Shown: positions 25,139 through 35,640 of the stretch, in pieces
How the letters are laid out: each line of letters opens with the position of its first letter
Position numbering within the stretch: the first letter of the stretch is position 1
Assembly (NCBI GenBank): GCA_044220635.1
Contig: JBGAQP010000016.1
Coordinates: 14,333-78,332 of the forward strand
Direction of reading: 5' to 3'
Length of the DNA stretch: 64,000 bases
Source: JBGAQP01 sp044220635
GTDB taxonomy: Bacteria > Pseudomonadota > Gammaproteobacteria > Burkholderiales > Usitatibacteraceae
Made by a program: the position numbers and the translations under genes
The notes under the pieces: model-generated
Databases searched by the model: none
What the model was told of the DNA's origin: nothing
What the model saw: only the letters and a program-made list of their open reading frames with translations

Positions 25139-25984
25139 ATGATCGACGCGACGCTGGCTTCATTCGAGAAGGACGTGATCGAGGCCTCGAAGGAGGTGCC
25201 GGTCCTGGTGGATTTCTGGGCGCCGTGGTGCGGCCCCTGCCGGATGCTCGGCCCGCTGCTCGAGAAGCTCGAGCGCGACTATGCCGGGCGCTGGAAGCTC
25301 GTCAAGGTCAACTCCGACCAGAACCCGGAGCTCGCGGCGCAGTTCCAGGTGCGCTCGATTCCCTACGTGGTCGCCTTCGCCGAGGGGCGGCCCGCGGGCC
25401 AGTTCCTCGGGGCGCAATCCGAGGGGCAGATCCGCGCGTTCCTCGACCGGCTGATCCCGGACCCGAGCCGAATCGAGCACCGCAAGGCCCGCGAGGCCCT
25501 CGCCCGCGGCCAGTCCGCGATCGCCGCGGAGCACCTGCGCAACGCCCTCGCGCTCGATCCCTCCAACGACGCGGCGCGCCTCGACCTGGTCGCCTCGCTC
25601 CTCGAAGCCGGCGAGTCCCAGGCCGCGCGCGCGCAGTTCGACACGCTGTCGGCCGGCGCCGACCAGGAATCGGGCTACGCCGCGGTGCGTGCGCGGCTCG
25701 AGGCCGCGGAGCGCGTGGCGACGCTGCCTCCCGCCGAGGAGCTCGCGCGGCGGATCGCGTCCGACGGGGGCGACCTCCAGGCCCGCCTCGACCTCGCAGA
25801 GCTGCACATCGCGCGGCGCGAGTTCGCCGCCGCGCTCGGGCAACTGCTCGAGATCGCGAAGCGCGACCGCAAGTTCCGCGACGACATCGGGCGCGTGAAG
25901 ATGCTCGCCGTCTTCGAGATGGCGGCCGCCGAGCCCGAGCTGGTTTCCGAGTACCGCCGGAAGCTCTCCGGCGCGCTGTACTAG
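25139..25984 (+). CDS. cnoX: Thioredoxin-TPR co-chaperone CnoX (YbbN)
   Basis: 281 residues. An N-terminal thioredoxin domain with W-C31-G-P-C34 and the cis-Pro loop VRSIPYVVAF is followed by about 170 residues of TPR-like helices. This is the CnoX/YbbN layout: a chaperedoxin that holds unfolded proteins and delivers them to GroEL. E. coli YbbN lacks the redox pair, whereas this one keeps both Cys residues, as many other bacterial CnoX proteins do, so it may also reduce mixed disulfides. The ATG straddles 25139-25141. The upstream region is shared with the divergent thioesterase gene. Confidence 0.92.
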   Translation: MIDATLASFEKDVIEASKEVPVLVDFWAPWCGPCRMLGPLLEKLERDYAGRWKLVKVNSDQNPELAAQFQVRSIPYVVAFAEGRPAGQFLGAQSEGQIRAFLDRLIPDPSRIEHRKAREALARGQSAIAAEHLRNALALDPSNDAARLDLVASLLEAGESQAARAQFDTLSAGADQESGYAAVRARLEAAERVATLPPAEELARRIASDGGDLQARLDLAELHIARREFAAALGQLLEIAKRDRKFRDDIGRVKMLAVFEMAAAEPELVSEYRRKLSGALY

Positions 25985-26161
25985 AGGGTTCCGTACCCGG
26001 CGCGGCGGTCCGGCAACCGCGCACTTGCCCGGCCACCCGGGGCGTCCTTCCCTCCTTTGGGGACGCAGGGAGCCGCCGCGCCGAAGGGCGGAATCGCGGG
26101 CCCCGGCCCCACTTGCGGTAATGTGCGCGAAGGGGCCGCCTCCGGTCCCGCCGACCCTGCG

Positions 26162-27988
26162 ATGACCACCCGATCGGTTTGCGTGGAGCCCGCGCGGCTC
26201 GCGTTCTCCCCCCAAGGCACGCCGCTGTCCGAAGCGTTCGGGGACCTCTACCATCCGACCGAGGGCGGCCCCGGGCAGGCGCGCCACGTCTTCCTCGCGG
26301 GCAACGGCCTTCCGGAGCGCTGGCGGGGCCGCGAGGCCTTCGTGATCCTCGAGACGGGCTTCGGCCTGGGCCTCAATTTCCTCACGGCGTGGCAGGCCTG
26401 GCGGGCGGACCCCGAGGCCCCGCGCCGGCTGCACTTCGTTTCGGTCGAGAAGCATCCCCTCGCGCGCGAGGACCTCGGGCGCGCGCTCGCTCCCTTCGAC
26501 GAGCTGGCGCCGCTCGCGCTCGCGCTCGTCGCCGTCTGGCCGCCGCCGATCGCCGGCTTCCACCGCCTGCACTTCGACGGCGGGCGCGTCGCGCTCACGC
26601 TGCTCCTCGGGGAGGCCCGCGAGCTCCTGCCGCAGCTCGAGGCGGGCGCCGACGCGCTCTTCCTCGACGGCTTCTCGCCCGCGAAGAACCCGGAGCTCTG
26701 GTCGCCGGAAGTCGTGCGCGAGCTCGCGCGCCTCGCGCTCCCGGGTTCCACGCTCGCCACCTGGACGGTCGCGGGCGGCGTGCGCGCCGCGCTCGCCGAC
26801 GCCGGATTCGAGCTCGCGCGGCGCGAAGGCTACGGCCGCAAGCGCGAGATGCTCGCCGGAGCGAAGCCCGGCGAAGCGGGCGCCGCGAGACGCGAGCGGC
26901 GCGCGGTCGTCGTGGGCGGCGGGCTCGCGGGAACGCTGTGCGCGGAGCGGCTCGCCTCGCGCGACTGGGAGGTCGATCTGGTCGACGCGCGCGAGGCGCC
27001 GAGCGCCAGCGCCGTGGGGCTCGTTCGCCCGATCGCCAACCTGCGCGACGCGGTGAACGCCCAGGCCTCGCGCGCGGCCTTCCTCTACGCGCTGCAGCAC
27101 TACCGGGCGCTGCAGCACGACGGCTACCACCTCGTCTGGGATCGCTGCGGGGCGCTGCAGCTCGCCGAGGACGCGGTCGAGGCCGACCGCTTCGCCGCGA
27201 TCGCCGGCTCCCAGCGCTATCCCCCCGGGTTCCTGCGCACGGTGGACGCGCGCGAGGCGCGCGAGATCGCGGGGCACGCGGTCCGCGGCGGCGGCTGGTG
27301 GATCGCCTCCGGCGCCTGGGTCTCGCCCGCGAGCCTCGCCGTCGCGAGCCTCGCCCGCGCCGGCTCGCGCGTGCGGCGCCGGGCGGCGGCCCGCGTGGAG
27401 CGCCTCGAGCGCGAGGGCGCCGACTGGCGCGCGCTCGACCGCAACGGCCGCGTGATCGCCGAGGCGCCCGCGCTCGTGATCGCGAACGCCGCGGATGCGA
27501 TGCGCCTCGCGCCCGCGGCGCGCCTGCCCTTGTCGACGGTGCGCGGCCAGGTGAGCTACCTGCCCGCCGCCCCGGCGCGCACGCTCGCGACGATCGTCTG
27601 CGGCACCGGCTATTGCGCGCCCCTTCCGGAAGGCGGCGTGTGCGTCGGCGCCACCTACCAGCACCACGACGCCGACGAGGCGCTGCGCGCCGCGGACCAT
27701 CGCGACAACCTCGCGCGCGCCGAGGCGATGATGCCCGGCTTCGCCGCGGGACTGCACCCCATGGACCTCGGCGGCTGGACGGGGTTTCGCACCACGGTGC
27801 CCGACCGCCTGCCCATCTTCGGCGCGCTCGCCGAGCGCGGCCTCTGGGCCGCGACGGGCCTGGGCTCGCGGGGGCTGCTGTGGGCGCCCCTGGGCGCGGA
27901 GCTGCTCGCCTGCCTGCTCTCGGGCGAGCCCTCGCCCCTGCCCCGGGACCTGCGCGGGGCGATCTCCCCTTCGCGATTCCTGTCCTGA
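26162..27988 (+). CDS. mnmC: Bifunctional tRNA 5-methylaminomethyl-2-thiouridine biosynthesis protein MnmC
   Basis: 608 residues. Residues about 1-235 are the SAM-dependent methyltransferase domain: ETGFGLGLNFL is the SAM loop and DALFLDGFSPAKNPELW the catalytic region. Residues about 245-608 are the FAD-dependent oxidase domain, with RAVVVGGGLAGTLCAERLA as the FAD site and SASAVGLVRP near it. MnmC finishes mnm5s2U34 in tRNA anticodons: the FAD domain removes carboxymethyl from cmnm5U and the methylase adds methyl. The gap of about 175 bp before it holds no other gene. It converges on the exporter operon, 7 bp away. Confidence 0.95.
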   Translation: MTTRSVCVEPARLAFSPQGTPLSEAFGDLYHPTEGGPGQARHVFLAGNGLPERWRGREAFVILETGFGLGLNFLTAWQAWRADPEAPRRLHFVSVEKHPLAREDLGRALAPFDELAPLALALVAVWPPPIAGFHRLHFDGGRVALTLLLGEARELLPQLEAGADALFLDGFSPAKNPELWSPEVVRELARLALPGSTLATWTVAGGVRAALADAGFELARREGYGRKREMLAGAKPGEAGAARRERRAVVVGGGLAGTLCAERLASRDWEVDLVDAREAPSASAVGLVRPIANLRDAVNAQASRAAFLYALQHYRALQHDGYHLVWDRCGALQLAEDAVEADRFAAIAGSQRYPPGFLRTVDAREAREIAGHAVRGGGWWIASGAWVSPASLAVASLARAGSRVRRRAAARVERLEREGADWRALDRNGRVIAEAPALVIANAADAMRLAPAARLPLSTVRGQVSYLPAAPARTLATIVCGTGYCAPLPEGGVCVGATYQHHDADEALRAADHRDNLARAEAMMPGFAAGLHPMDLGGWTGFRTTVPDRLPIFGALAERGLWAATGLGSRGLLWAPLGAELLACLLSGEPSPLPRDLRGAISPSRFLS

Positions 27989-27995
27989 GCCGCTT

Positions 27996-29162
27996 TCAGC
28001 GGCGTGGCGCGATGCGCGTGCCGTCGGCGAGGTCGTTGCCGGGGTAGAGGACCACCTCGTCGCGCTCGGCGAGCCCGGCGACGATCTCGGCATCGCGGGC
28101 CCCGCGAAGCCCCAGCTCGACCGGCTTCTCGACGGCGCGGCCGTCGGAGACGAGGAAGACCGCCCACTTCTCGCCGCGGCGGAAGAGCGCTCCCACGGGC
28201 ACGCGCAGCGCGTCGGCCTTCTCGGCGATGACGATGCGCGCGTCGACGCGGTAGGCATCGCCCACGCCGGGGGGCACGGCCTTGAAGTCGCCGACGACGT
28301 AGACGCGCTGCTCCTCGACGCCCAGCGCCGAGATCTTCTTGAACGCCGCGGGCTCCACGGTGCGCACCGTCGCCTCGACCACCTCGTTGCCGCCCCATCC
28401 GGTGAGCAGCATCCGCATGCCGGGCCTGACGCGCACCGCCTCGTTCGAGAGCACGTCGATGACGATCTCCAGCGAGCCCGGATCGCCCACCGTGGCGAGC
28501 ACCGTGCCCGGCTGCACGACGCGCTCGCTCTTCTCGACGATGCGCAGCACCCGGCCGTCGACGGGCGAGCTCACGCGTACCGTGGGCGCCTTCGCCTGCA
28601 CCGCGAGGAGCGTCGCCCGCGCCGCCTCCACCTCGGCTGCGGCCGCGGCGGCGCGCGAGCGCGCCGCCTTCAGCGCCGCCGACTTCGTCTTCGCCGCGAC
28701 GTCGGCCTGCTCGAGCGCCTGCTCGGAGACGAACTTCTTCGCGAGCAGGTCCGCGACCCGGGCGCGCTCGCGGTCGGCCTGCGCGGCGTCGGCCTCGGCG
28801 CGGCGCACGTTCTCCTCGGCCTCCAGGCGCAGCGCCCGGGTCGCCTCGAGCTTCGCCTCGAGCAGGTCGCGGTCCGCTTCCGAGATCGGCAGCGGCGCGA
28901 TCTCCGCGACCACCTGGCCCGCCTTCACGGGATCGCCGTCGCGCAAGGCGACGCGCAGCAGCCGCCCGGCCACGGGTGCGGCCACGCCGTAGCGGTCGAT
29001 CGCGCGCGTCTCCCCATCCTCGTCGACCGTGACCTGCACGAGGCCGCGCGTGACCTTCGCGGTCTCGACGATCCGCGGCTCCGGCCAGGCCCACCAGGCG
29101 AGGAGCGCGACGAGCGCGAGCCCGGCTGCGGAGTACTTGAGTGCCTGCCTGGAGATCTTCAT
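27996..29162 (-). CDS. Membrane-fusion (HlyD/MacA-like) subunit of an ABC exporter
   Basis: 388 residues from ATG 29162 (GAAGGAA upstream). One N-terminal membrane anchor (about 10-28), a lipoyl-like half (GVAAPVAGRLLRVALRDGDPV), a long alpha-hairpin coiled coil (about 95-190) and a second half with SSPVDGRVLRIVEKSERVV. This is the periplasmic adaptor that links inner-membrane permease to an outer-membrane channel. Last gene of the minus-strand operon, 13 bp after the permease. It should act with the two genes upstream of it; no TolC-like gene is present. Confidence 0.9.
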   Translation of the reverse strand: MKISRQALKYSAAGLALVALLAWWAWPEPRIVETAKVTRGLVQVTVDEDGETRAIDRYGVAAPVAGRLLRVALRDGDPVKAGQVVAEIAPLPISEADRDLLEAKLEATRALRLEAEENVRRAEADAAQADRERARVADLLAKKFVSEQALEQADVAAKTKSAALKAARSRAAAAAAEVEAARATLLAVQAKAPTVRVSSPVDGRVLRIVEKSERVVQPGTVLATVGDPGSLEIVIDVLSNEAVRVRPGMRMLLTGWGGNEVVEATVRTVEPAAFKKISALGVEEQRVYVVGDFKAVPPGVGDAYRVDARIVIAEKADALRVPVGALFRRGEKWAVFLVSDGRAVEKPVELGLRGARDAEIVAGLAERDEVVLYPGNDLADGTRIAPRR

Positions 29163-29175
29163 CGCTTCCTTCGCC

Positions 29176-31541
29176 TCATTCGCGCGCCTTGAGCGCCGCC
29201 ACCAGGTCGAGGCGGCGCAGCCGCCAGGCCACCGCCGCGCCGGAGGCCGCGGCGGCAACCGCCACGGCGACCATCGCCCCGACGAGATTGGCGCCGGTCA
29301 CCACGTAGGGCATGCGCCACATCTGCGTGGACAGCATCCAGATGAAGTAGATCGTGAGCCCGATGCCGAGCGCAAGCCCCAGGGGAAGGCCCACGGCGGT
29401 GATCACCCCCTGCTCGCCGAGCAGGAGCGAGGCGGTCTCGCGCTGCGTGAGCCCCAGCACGCGCAGCGTCGCGAGCTCGTAGCCGCGCTCCGAGAGCGCG
29501 ATCCGCGCCCCGTTGTAGACCAGCCCGAAGGCGATGATCCACGCGAAGACCAGGTTGATGGCGATCATGATGCCCACGCTGCGGTCGATCATCGCCGAGA
29601 ACTGCGCGTAGGCGGCTTCCCGCAGGTTCGCGCCCGCCACCTGCGGGATCCCCTTCAGGTCGGCGAACAGGCGCTCGCGCGCCGCCGCGTCCACGCGCAG
29701 GTACGCGCCCGTGAGCACGTCGCCCTCGCCCAGGAGCGCGTTGGCCGTGGCGCGCGCGACGTAGGCGGCGTAGCCGATCGGCTCGTCCACCACGCCCATC
29801 ACCAGCATGGGCACGCGCGGCCGCTTGCCCTCCATCACCTCGACCTCGATCGTGTCGCCGGCGCGCACGCCGAGCGTGTCGGCGAAGATCGCCGTGAGCA
29901 GGATCCCCTCGGGCGGGATCGCCCAGGGGCGCCCGTCGCCCCCGACCACGCGGCGAAGCCGCGATTCGGGCTCGACCCCGAACAGGACCCCGCGCTTCAT
30001 GCGGTGCGCGCCGTGCAGCCGCGCGGAGGCGAGCCGCAGGGGCTCGGCTTCGAGCACCCCCGGCATCGTGCGCAGCTCGTGGAGGGCGCCGAGCGAGCGC
30101 GGGTGCGTGAGCATCACCTGCAGGTCGTCGCGCTGCACGATCGTGAACTGCCAGGCCATGAGGTAGCGCACGCCGTCCATCATCGCCGACATCATCACGA
30201 GGAGCGACACGGCGATGGCGATGCCCGAGACGTTCGCCACGAAGCGCAGCGGGCGCCGCGCGAGGTTGCGCACGAGCATCCGGCCCGCGGGCTTGAGCGC
30301 CCGGCGCAGGCCGTAGCGCTCGAGGAGCCCGGCGTGGAAGCGCGGCGGCGGCTCGGGGTGCATCGATTCGGCGGGCGCGAGGCTCGCGGCGCGCATCGCG
30401 GCGGGCACCGCGCCCAGGGCCGCCGCGCCGACGGCGAGCGCCACGCCCGCGGCGGCCGCAGGCAGCATGTGCTCGCCCCCGGACATCGGGAAGAAGTAGT
30501 ACTCCCGGTAGAGCTCGAGCATCGAGGCCGCGAAGGGAAGCCCCGTCGCGACGCCGAGCGCGGCGCCGAGCAGCGAGATCAGCAGCGCGAGCTTGAGGTA
30601 GTGCAGCGCGATCTCCGCGCCCGAGTAGCCGAAGGCCTTGAGCAGCCCCACCTGGGAGCGCTGCAGCTGCACGAGCCGCGTGAGGACGGTATAGAGCAGG
30701 AAGGCCGCGACGGCGAGGAAGATCGTCGGCGTGATGCGCGACATCGTGCGGTTCTGGGTGACCTCGTCGGAGAGGAAGCGGTGCGAGAGCTGGTCCTCGC
30801 GGTCGTAGGCGCCCACGCCGCCGTAGGGCGCGAGGATGCGGTCGAGCTCGCCGAGCACCGCGGGGATCGAGGCGCCCGGCCCCACCCGCGCCGTGACGTC
30901 GTTGAACGCGCCCTCCATGTCGTAGGCGGTCGCGAGGCCCTTGCGGTCCATCCAGAGCACGCCGTAGCGGCGGTTGTCCGGGACGAACTGGCCGGGCCCG
31001 AGCGCGTAGATGAACTCGGGGGAGTTCGCCACGCCGACCACCTGCAGGCGCTTGTAGCGCCCGTTGATCACGGCGCGGATCGCGTCGCCCGGCTGGAGCC
31101 CGTGGGCGAGCGCGAAGGCCTCGCTCGCGAGGACCTCGTCCTGGCTCGCGGGCGCGGGCACCCGCCCGCGGCGCAGGTGCAGCGTGTTGAGGCCGCCGGA
31201 GGCCTCCCGGGAGATCGACACGATGAGCCCCCGTGCAGGCTCGGCGAAGCCCGGCACGTCGAGGTTCACCCGCACCACGACGCGCGTCTCGAGCACGGCG
31301 AGGCCGGGGATCGCGCGCAGCGACGCCGCGACGTGCTCCGGCGCGCGCACCAGCCCCGCGAAGACGTCGGCGAAGTGGTGCTGCTCGTAGAAGGCGGCCT
31401 GCGAGGCCGCGAGGGTGCGGTTGAGCGAGGAGAGCGAGACGAAGGAATTGATGCCTCCCGCCACGACCAGCGCGCACGCGAGGATCTGGCCGCGCATGTG
31501 CCAGGCGTCGCGCAGGATCTTGCGGTCGAGGGCGCCCAGCC

Positions 31542-31545
<4 letters not shown>
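29176..31545 (-). CDS. FtsX/MacB-type ABC exporter permease, double FtsX domain
   Basis: 789 residues. GTG 31545 overlaps the stop of the ATPase gene as GTGA and is the chosen start. Ten or so membrane segments: one near the N-terminus, then two blocks of FtsX-type helices (about 260-400 and 650-780), each preceded by a large periplasmic domain. This duplicated layout is that of the LolE/DevC-like predicted permeases used in lipoprotein, glycolipid or peptide export rather than nutrient uptake. The cargo is unknown. Co-encoded with the ATPase and the membrane-fusion protein. Confidence 0.9.
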
Positions 31546-32249
<704 letters not shown>

Positions 32250-32302
32250 GGCGAAGGGCGGGGAGCGGGACTTCCAGCATGCCCGATCGCGACCCGACCC
32301 CT

Positions 32303-32316
32303 CTGACGGGCGTCAA
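32303..32316. promoter_or_regulatory. Imperfect Fnr/Anr-like palindrome upstream of the exporter operon
   Basis: CTGAC-N4-GTCAA differs by one base from the TTGAY-N4-RTCAA consensus bound by Fnr/Anr/Dnr-type regulators. It lies between the ATPase start (32249) and the VOC gene (32339). Chance occurrence is possible. Confidence 0.3.
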
Positions 32317-32338
32317 ACCCGGGTCCGCGCGCCCCCTC

Positions 32339-32737
32339 TCAGACGTGGGGAAAGTCGGGGTTCCAGGCGACTTCCCAGAGGAAGCCGTCGGGATCGGCGA
32401 AATAGCCCGAGTAGCCGCCCCAGTCGGCGCGCTGCGCGCGCTTGACGATGCGCCCGCCCCTCGCCTCGACCTCGGCGAGGAGATCGTCGACTTCCGGTTC
32501 GCTGCGCACGTTGTGCGCGAGCGTGAAGCCGGGGAACCCGCCGCCCTGCGCGCTCACCTGCGCGTCCGCGGCGAGCTCCTCGCGCGGGTAGAGCCCGAGC
32601 CAGGTGCGGCCCAGCTCGAAGAACGCGATGCCCGGGGGCGTGGGTCGCTGCGGCAGGCCCAGCACGTCGCGGTAGAACGCGGTCGACCTCGCGAGGTCGC
32701 TCACGCCGAGGGTGACGAAGCTCAGGCGGGGTTCCAT
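32339..32737 (-). CDS. VOC-superfamily (glyoxalase/bleomycin-resistance fold) protein
   Basis: 132 residues with the two beta-alpha-beta-beta-beta repeats of the VOC fold: LSFVTLGVSDLARSTAFYRDVLGL opening and YSGYFADPDGFLWEVAWNP closing, the latter with the usual metal-binding Glu. Members include lyases, dioxygenases and antibiotic-binding proteins, so the activity cannot be called. Divergent from a second VOC gene at 32850, but the two differ clearly in sequence. Confidence 0.88.
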   Translation of the reverse strand: MEPRLSFVTLGVSDLARSTAFYRDVLGLPQRPTPPGIAFFELGRTWLGLYPREELAADAQVSAQGGGFPGFTLAHNVRSEPEVDDLLAEVEARGGRIVKRAQRADWGGYSGYFADPDGFLWEVAWNPDFPHV

Positions 32738-32849
32738 GGAACGCCAATTTAATCCAAAACGGGATCCCCGGCCCGCGCCGCGACCGCCGCGCGCTGTGTC
32801 CCGCGCCCATTTCGTCTAATCTGGAAGCGAACCGCCGAACGAGGCCGCC

Positions 32850-33254
32850 ATGAAGCCCACGCTGAGCCGCATCGCCCAGATCTCGATGACCGCCCGCGAC
32901 ATGCCGCGCGCGATCGCCTTCTACCGCGACACGCTGGGGATGAAGCACCTCTTCGACGCCGGGCCCGGCCTGAGCTTCTTCGACTGCGACGGCATCCGGC
33001 TCATGCTCTCCCTGCCCGAGAAGGGCGGCGAGGCGGGCGCGAGCTCCATCCTCTACTTCAAGGTGGACGACGTGCACGCGACCTTCCGCGAGCTCGCGGG
33101 CCGCGGCGTGGCCTTCGAGCGCCCGCCCCACCTCGTGGCCCGCACGCCCGCGCACGCGCTCTGGATGGCGTTCCTGCGCGACTCCGAAGGCAACCTCCTC
33201 GCGATCACCTCGGAGCAGCCGCTGGAGGCCGGCGGGCGGGCGGACGCGCCGTAG
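32850..33254 (+). CDS. VOC-superfamily protein
   Basis: 134 residues. VOC fold opening AQISMTARDMPRAIAFYRDTLGM, middle ILYFKVDDVHATFRELAGRGVAF and closing FLRDSEGNLLAITSE with the probable metal Glu region altered to LLAITSE. It could be a lyase or a binding protein. A -10-like TAATCT is about 28 nt upstream of the ATG. Divergently arranged with the other VOC gene (112-bp gap). Confidence 0.88.
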   Translation: MKPTLSRIAQISMTARDMPRAIAFYRDTLGMKHLFDAGPGLSFFDCDGIRLMLSLPEKGGEAGASSILYFKVDDVHATFRELAGRGVAFERPPHLVARTPAHALWMAFLRDSEGNLLAITSEQPLEAGGRADAP

Positions 33255-33292
33255 GCCGCACGGCGCCCGGCGCGGTCCCGCGCGCGCCGGAA

Positions 33293-33298
33293 TATACT
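33293..33298 (+). promoter_or_regulatory. -10 element TATACT of the cNMP-binding gene
   Basis: TATACT matches the sigma-70 -10 consensus at five of six positions. No clear -35 is visible 17 bp upstream. Transcription should start near 33305, which leaves ATG 33314 almost without leader and favours ATG 33332 as the translation start. Confidence 0.45.
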
Positions 33299-33331
33299 CG
33301 GGGCTGTCCCCCCATGAGGTTGCGCCCCGCC

Positions 33332-34222
33332 ATGGAAGACATGGATTTCACGCAGCCGCAGGCCCCGGTCGAGCCTTCGGCGCCGTTCAAGACGGCGAGC
33401 AGCCAGTTCTACGACTACAAGATGGCCGGCCGGATCTTCGAGGCCGCGGGCCGGACGGAGCGCTTCACCGCCGGGCAGGTCCTGTTCAGCGAGGACCAGA
33501 AGGCGGCGGGCGGGCTCTTCAAGCGCGCCGCGAGCCGCATGTACTTCCTCGCCGAGGGCGAGGTCGCGCTCACCATCGGCGGCCGGCCGCTCGACACGGT
33601 GCAGCAGGGCGAGGTCTTCGGCGAGATGGCGGTGATCAGCAACCGGCCCCGCAGCGCGACGGCGACGGCGAAGACCGACGGCTCGGCCTTCTCGCTGGGC
33701 GCCGAGGAGCTCCAGGCCGCGCTCGGCAAGTCCCCGGAATTCGCCCTGATGCTGATGAGCGTGATGTTCGACCGCCTGCGGTTCATCGCCGCCCGGCTCA
33801 CCGTGCGCAAGTCCGCGATCGCCGCGCGCACGCAGCAGGAGCCCGCGTTCGACGCCGCCCTGCTCGCGCGACTCGAGGCCACGCTCGCCCGCGCCGCGAC
33901 CAGCCGTTTCGCGCAGGGCACCATGATCATGAAGGAGGGCCAGACCGGCGCCTTCCTGTACGTCGTGAAGTCGGGACGCGTGGCGATCGGGATCGGGGGA
34001 CGGCTCGTGGAGCTCGTGGGTCCCGGCGGCACCTTCGGGGAGATGGGAGTCGTCGACCAGTCGCCGCGCGCCGCGAGCGCCCAGGCCGACACGGAATGCG
34101 AGCTGCTCGCGATCGACCGGCCTTCCCTCCTCGACGCCGTGGCGAAGCAGCCCGCCTTCGCGATGGCGATCCTGCACGCCGTCGCCGAGCGCCTGCGGCA
34201 CATGAATTCCCAGCTCGGCTGA
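33332..34222 (+). CDS. Protein with two cyclic-nucleotide-binding domains
   Basis: 296 residues from ATG 33332 (33314 is an alternative). Two cNMP-binding barrels in tandem, about 35-150 and 165-290. Each carries a GEM-x-V/I...PR-S/A-A phosphate-binding-cassette-like segment: VFGEMAVISNRPRSATA and TFGEMGVVDQSPRAASA. No DNA-binding, kinase or channel domain follows, so it may be a regulatory subunit or a cNMP-controlled scaffold. The first domain has an insertion (EDQKAAGGLFKRAASRM) before the second strand. It is a paralogue of the truncated gene at the left edge. A CHASE2 adenylate cyclase at 61758 is the only cyclase seen nearby. Confidence 0.9.
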   Translation: MEDMDFTQPQAPVEPSAPFKTASSQFYDYKMAGRIFEAAGRTERFTAGQVLFSEDQKAAGGLFKRAASRMYFLAEGEVALTIGGRPLDTVQQGEVFGEMAVISNRPRSATATAKTDGSAFSLGAEELQAALGKSPEFALMLMSVMFDRLRFIAARLTVRKSAIAARTQQEPAFDAALLARLEATLARAATSRFAQGTMIMKEGQTGAFLYVVKSGRVAIGIGGRLVELVGPGGTFGEMGVVDQSPRAASAQADTECELLAIDRPSLLDAVAKQPAFAMAILHAVAERLRHMNSQLG

Positions 34223-34238
34223 GGCCGCGCGGATTCCC

Positions 34239-34619
34239 GTGACCGGCGACCCGGCCCCCTTCCGGATCGGCGCCGCCGCCTGGCGGGCCGCGCTCGCCGT
34301 CTCGCTCGCCGGGATCATGGCGATCGCGACCACCGACCTGCCGATCCCGCTCCTCGACGGGCTCTACGACAAGCTCAAGCACGCCGCGGCCTTCTTCGCG
34401 CTCGCGATGATGGCCGACTACTCGTTTCCCGCGAGCCGCTTCGGGGCGGCGAAGGCCCTCGCCGTGATGGGCTACGGCGTGCTGATCGAGGGGGTCCAGC
34501 ATTTCCTGCCGTATCGCGAGGCCTCGGGGCTCGACCTCGTCGCCGACGCGCTCGGGATCGCGGCCTACGCGCTCTCGATCCCCCTGCACCGGCACATCCC
34601 GATCCTCGCGCGGCGCTGA
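34239..34619 (+). CDS. VanZ-like membrane protein
   Basis: 126 residues from GTG 34239. Four hydrophobic segments with the VanZ-family signs: DKLKHAAAFFALAMMADYSF and a Glu in GVLIEGVQHFLPYREASGLDLVADALG. VanZ in enterococci gives low-level teicoplanin resistance, but chromosomal homologues in proteobacteria have no settled function. It follows the cNMP-binding gene by 16 bp and is probably in the same transcript. Confidence 0.85.
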   Translation: MTGDPAPFRIGAAAWRAALAVSLAGIMAIATTDLPIPLLDGLYDKLKHAAAFFALAMMADYSFPASRFGAAKALAVMGYGVLIEGVQHFLPYREASGLDLVADALGIAAYALSIPLHRHIPILARR

Positions 34620-34758
34620 TTGCCGGCGGGCGCGACGCGCGGACATGGGCGGGCGCGTGGAGTATCCTCGGCTCGCGAGGCCCGATGCGGGGGGCACGGC
34701 GGATCGGGGGACTTCGCGGCCGGAACCATCCAACGCAAGAACAAACGGGGGGAAGACG

Positions 34759-35631
34759 ATGAATGCTCTGCGCAGAGCCGCATGGGGAATCGCAGCGGGA
34801 ATCGGAGGCGCCGTGGTGACGACGGCGGCGCTCGCCATCGACAACAGCGCGATCGGCAAGCCCGGGTTCCGCGCGCACAAGGCGACCTACGGGCTGGTGT
34901 ACCGCCTGCCGAAGGACGTGACCGACGTTCTCGATGCGAAGATCAACGGGCCGCTCCACGACCGGCTGGTGAAACTCGGCCTCCAGGACGAGGCGAGGAC
35001 CTTCAACCTGCCCCACGTGACCGTGGTCCACATCCACAGCGCGGACCCCTCCACGCCGCGCAAGATGCTGAAGGCGCTTCCCAAGGTTCCCTCCGTCATC
35101 AAGCTCACGCTCAAGGATTTCTACACGACCGAGGCTTCCAAGGGCGCCGGCGCCCCATGGTGGTTCGACCTCGGCATCGTGAAGTCCGGCAAGGGCTTCG
35201 AGGACATGATGGCCTTCAACACGGCGGCGACCGCGGCGCTCACGCCCTTGCGCGACGGCCCGCTGCCGCGCTGCACCGGGCCCGTGTACGCCAACATGAG
35301 CGACGCCGCGAAGGAGCTCACGAAGACGGTCGGCGTCAGCGGCGTCAACGTGGTGAAGGACGGCAAGGAAGTGCGCTCGCACAACCCGCACAACACGCTC
35401 GTCTACAGCATGACGAAGTTCGACCCGGCCCTGCAGGCGTCCATGAAGCAGGTGGCCGACGAGTTCAACAAGGTCCTTCCGGGGGGAATCGACACCTCGT
35501 TCAAGGAGGTGTCGATCGTCGAGATCGGCTTCATGGGCAACGTGCTGCGCGAGTTCTACCGCATCAGCCTGGAGAACGGCACGGCCTGGGACGTGGCGAG
35601 CGGGAAGGTCGTCCCCGCCGGCGGCCGCTAG
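34759..35631 (+). CDS. Secreted protein with two HxT motifs, 2H-phosphoesterase-like
   Basis: 290 residues from ATG 34759, behind GGGGGGAAG; the longer frame from 34645 has no signal. A signal peptide (MNALRRAAWGIAAGIGGAVVTTAALA) sends it to the periplasm. Two His-x-Thr motifs stand 125 residues apart: L-P-H86-V-T and P-H211-N-T, each within a strand-like context, as in the LigT/2H phosphoesterase superfamily (2',3'-cyclic phosphodiesterases, RNA ligases). 2H enzymes are usually cytosolic, so export is unusual. I recognise no closer family. The assignment rests on motifs alone. Confidence 0.6.
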   Translation: MNALRRAAWGIAAGIGGAVVTTAALAIDNSAIGKPGFRAHKATYGLVYRLPKDVTDVLDAKINGPLHDRLVKLGLQDEARTFNLPHVTVVHIHSADPSTPRKMLKALPKVPSVIKLTLKDFYTTEASKGAGAPWWFDLGIVKSGKGFEDMMAFNTAATAALTPLRDGPLPRCTGPVYANMSDAAKELTKTVGVSGVNVVKDGKEVRSHNPHNTLVYSMTKFDPALQASMKQVADEFNKVLPGGIDTSFKEVSIVEIGFMGNVLREFYRISLENGTAWDVASGKVVPAGGR

Positions 35632-35640
35632 GGCGTCGCT

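Noticed and set aside
25160..28258. A 1032-residue minus-strand frame
   Set aside because: Antisense to cnoX and mnmC, low complexity, no start signal.
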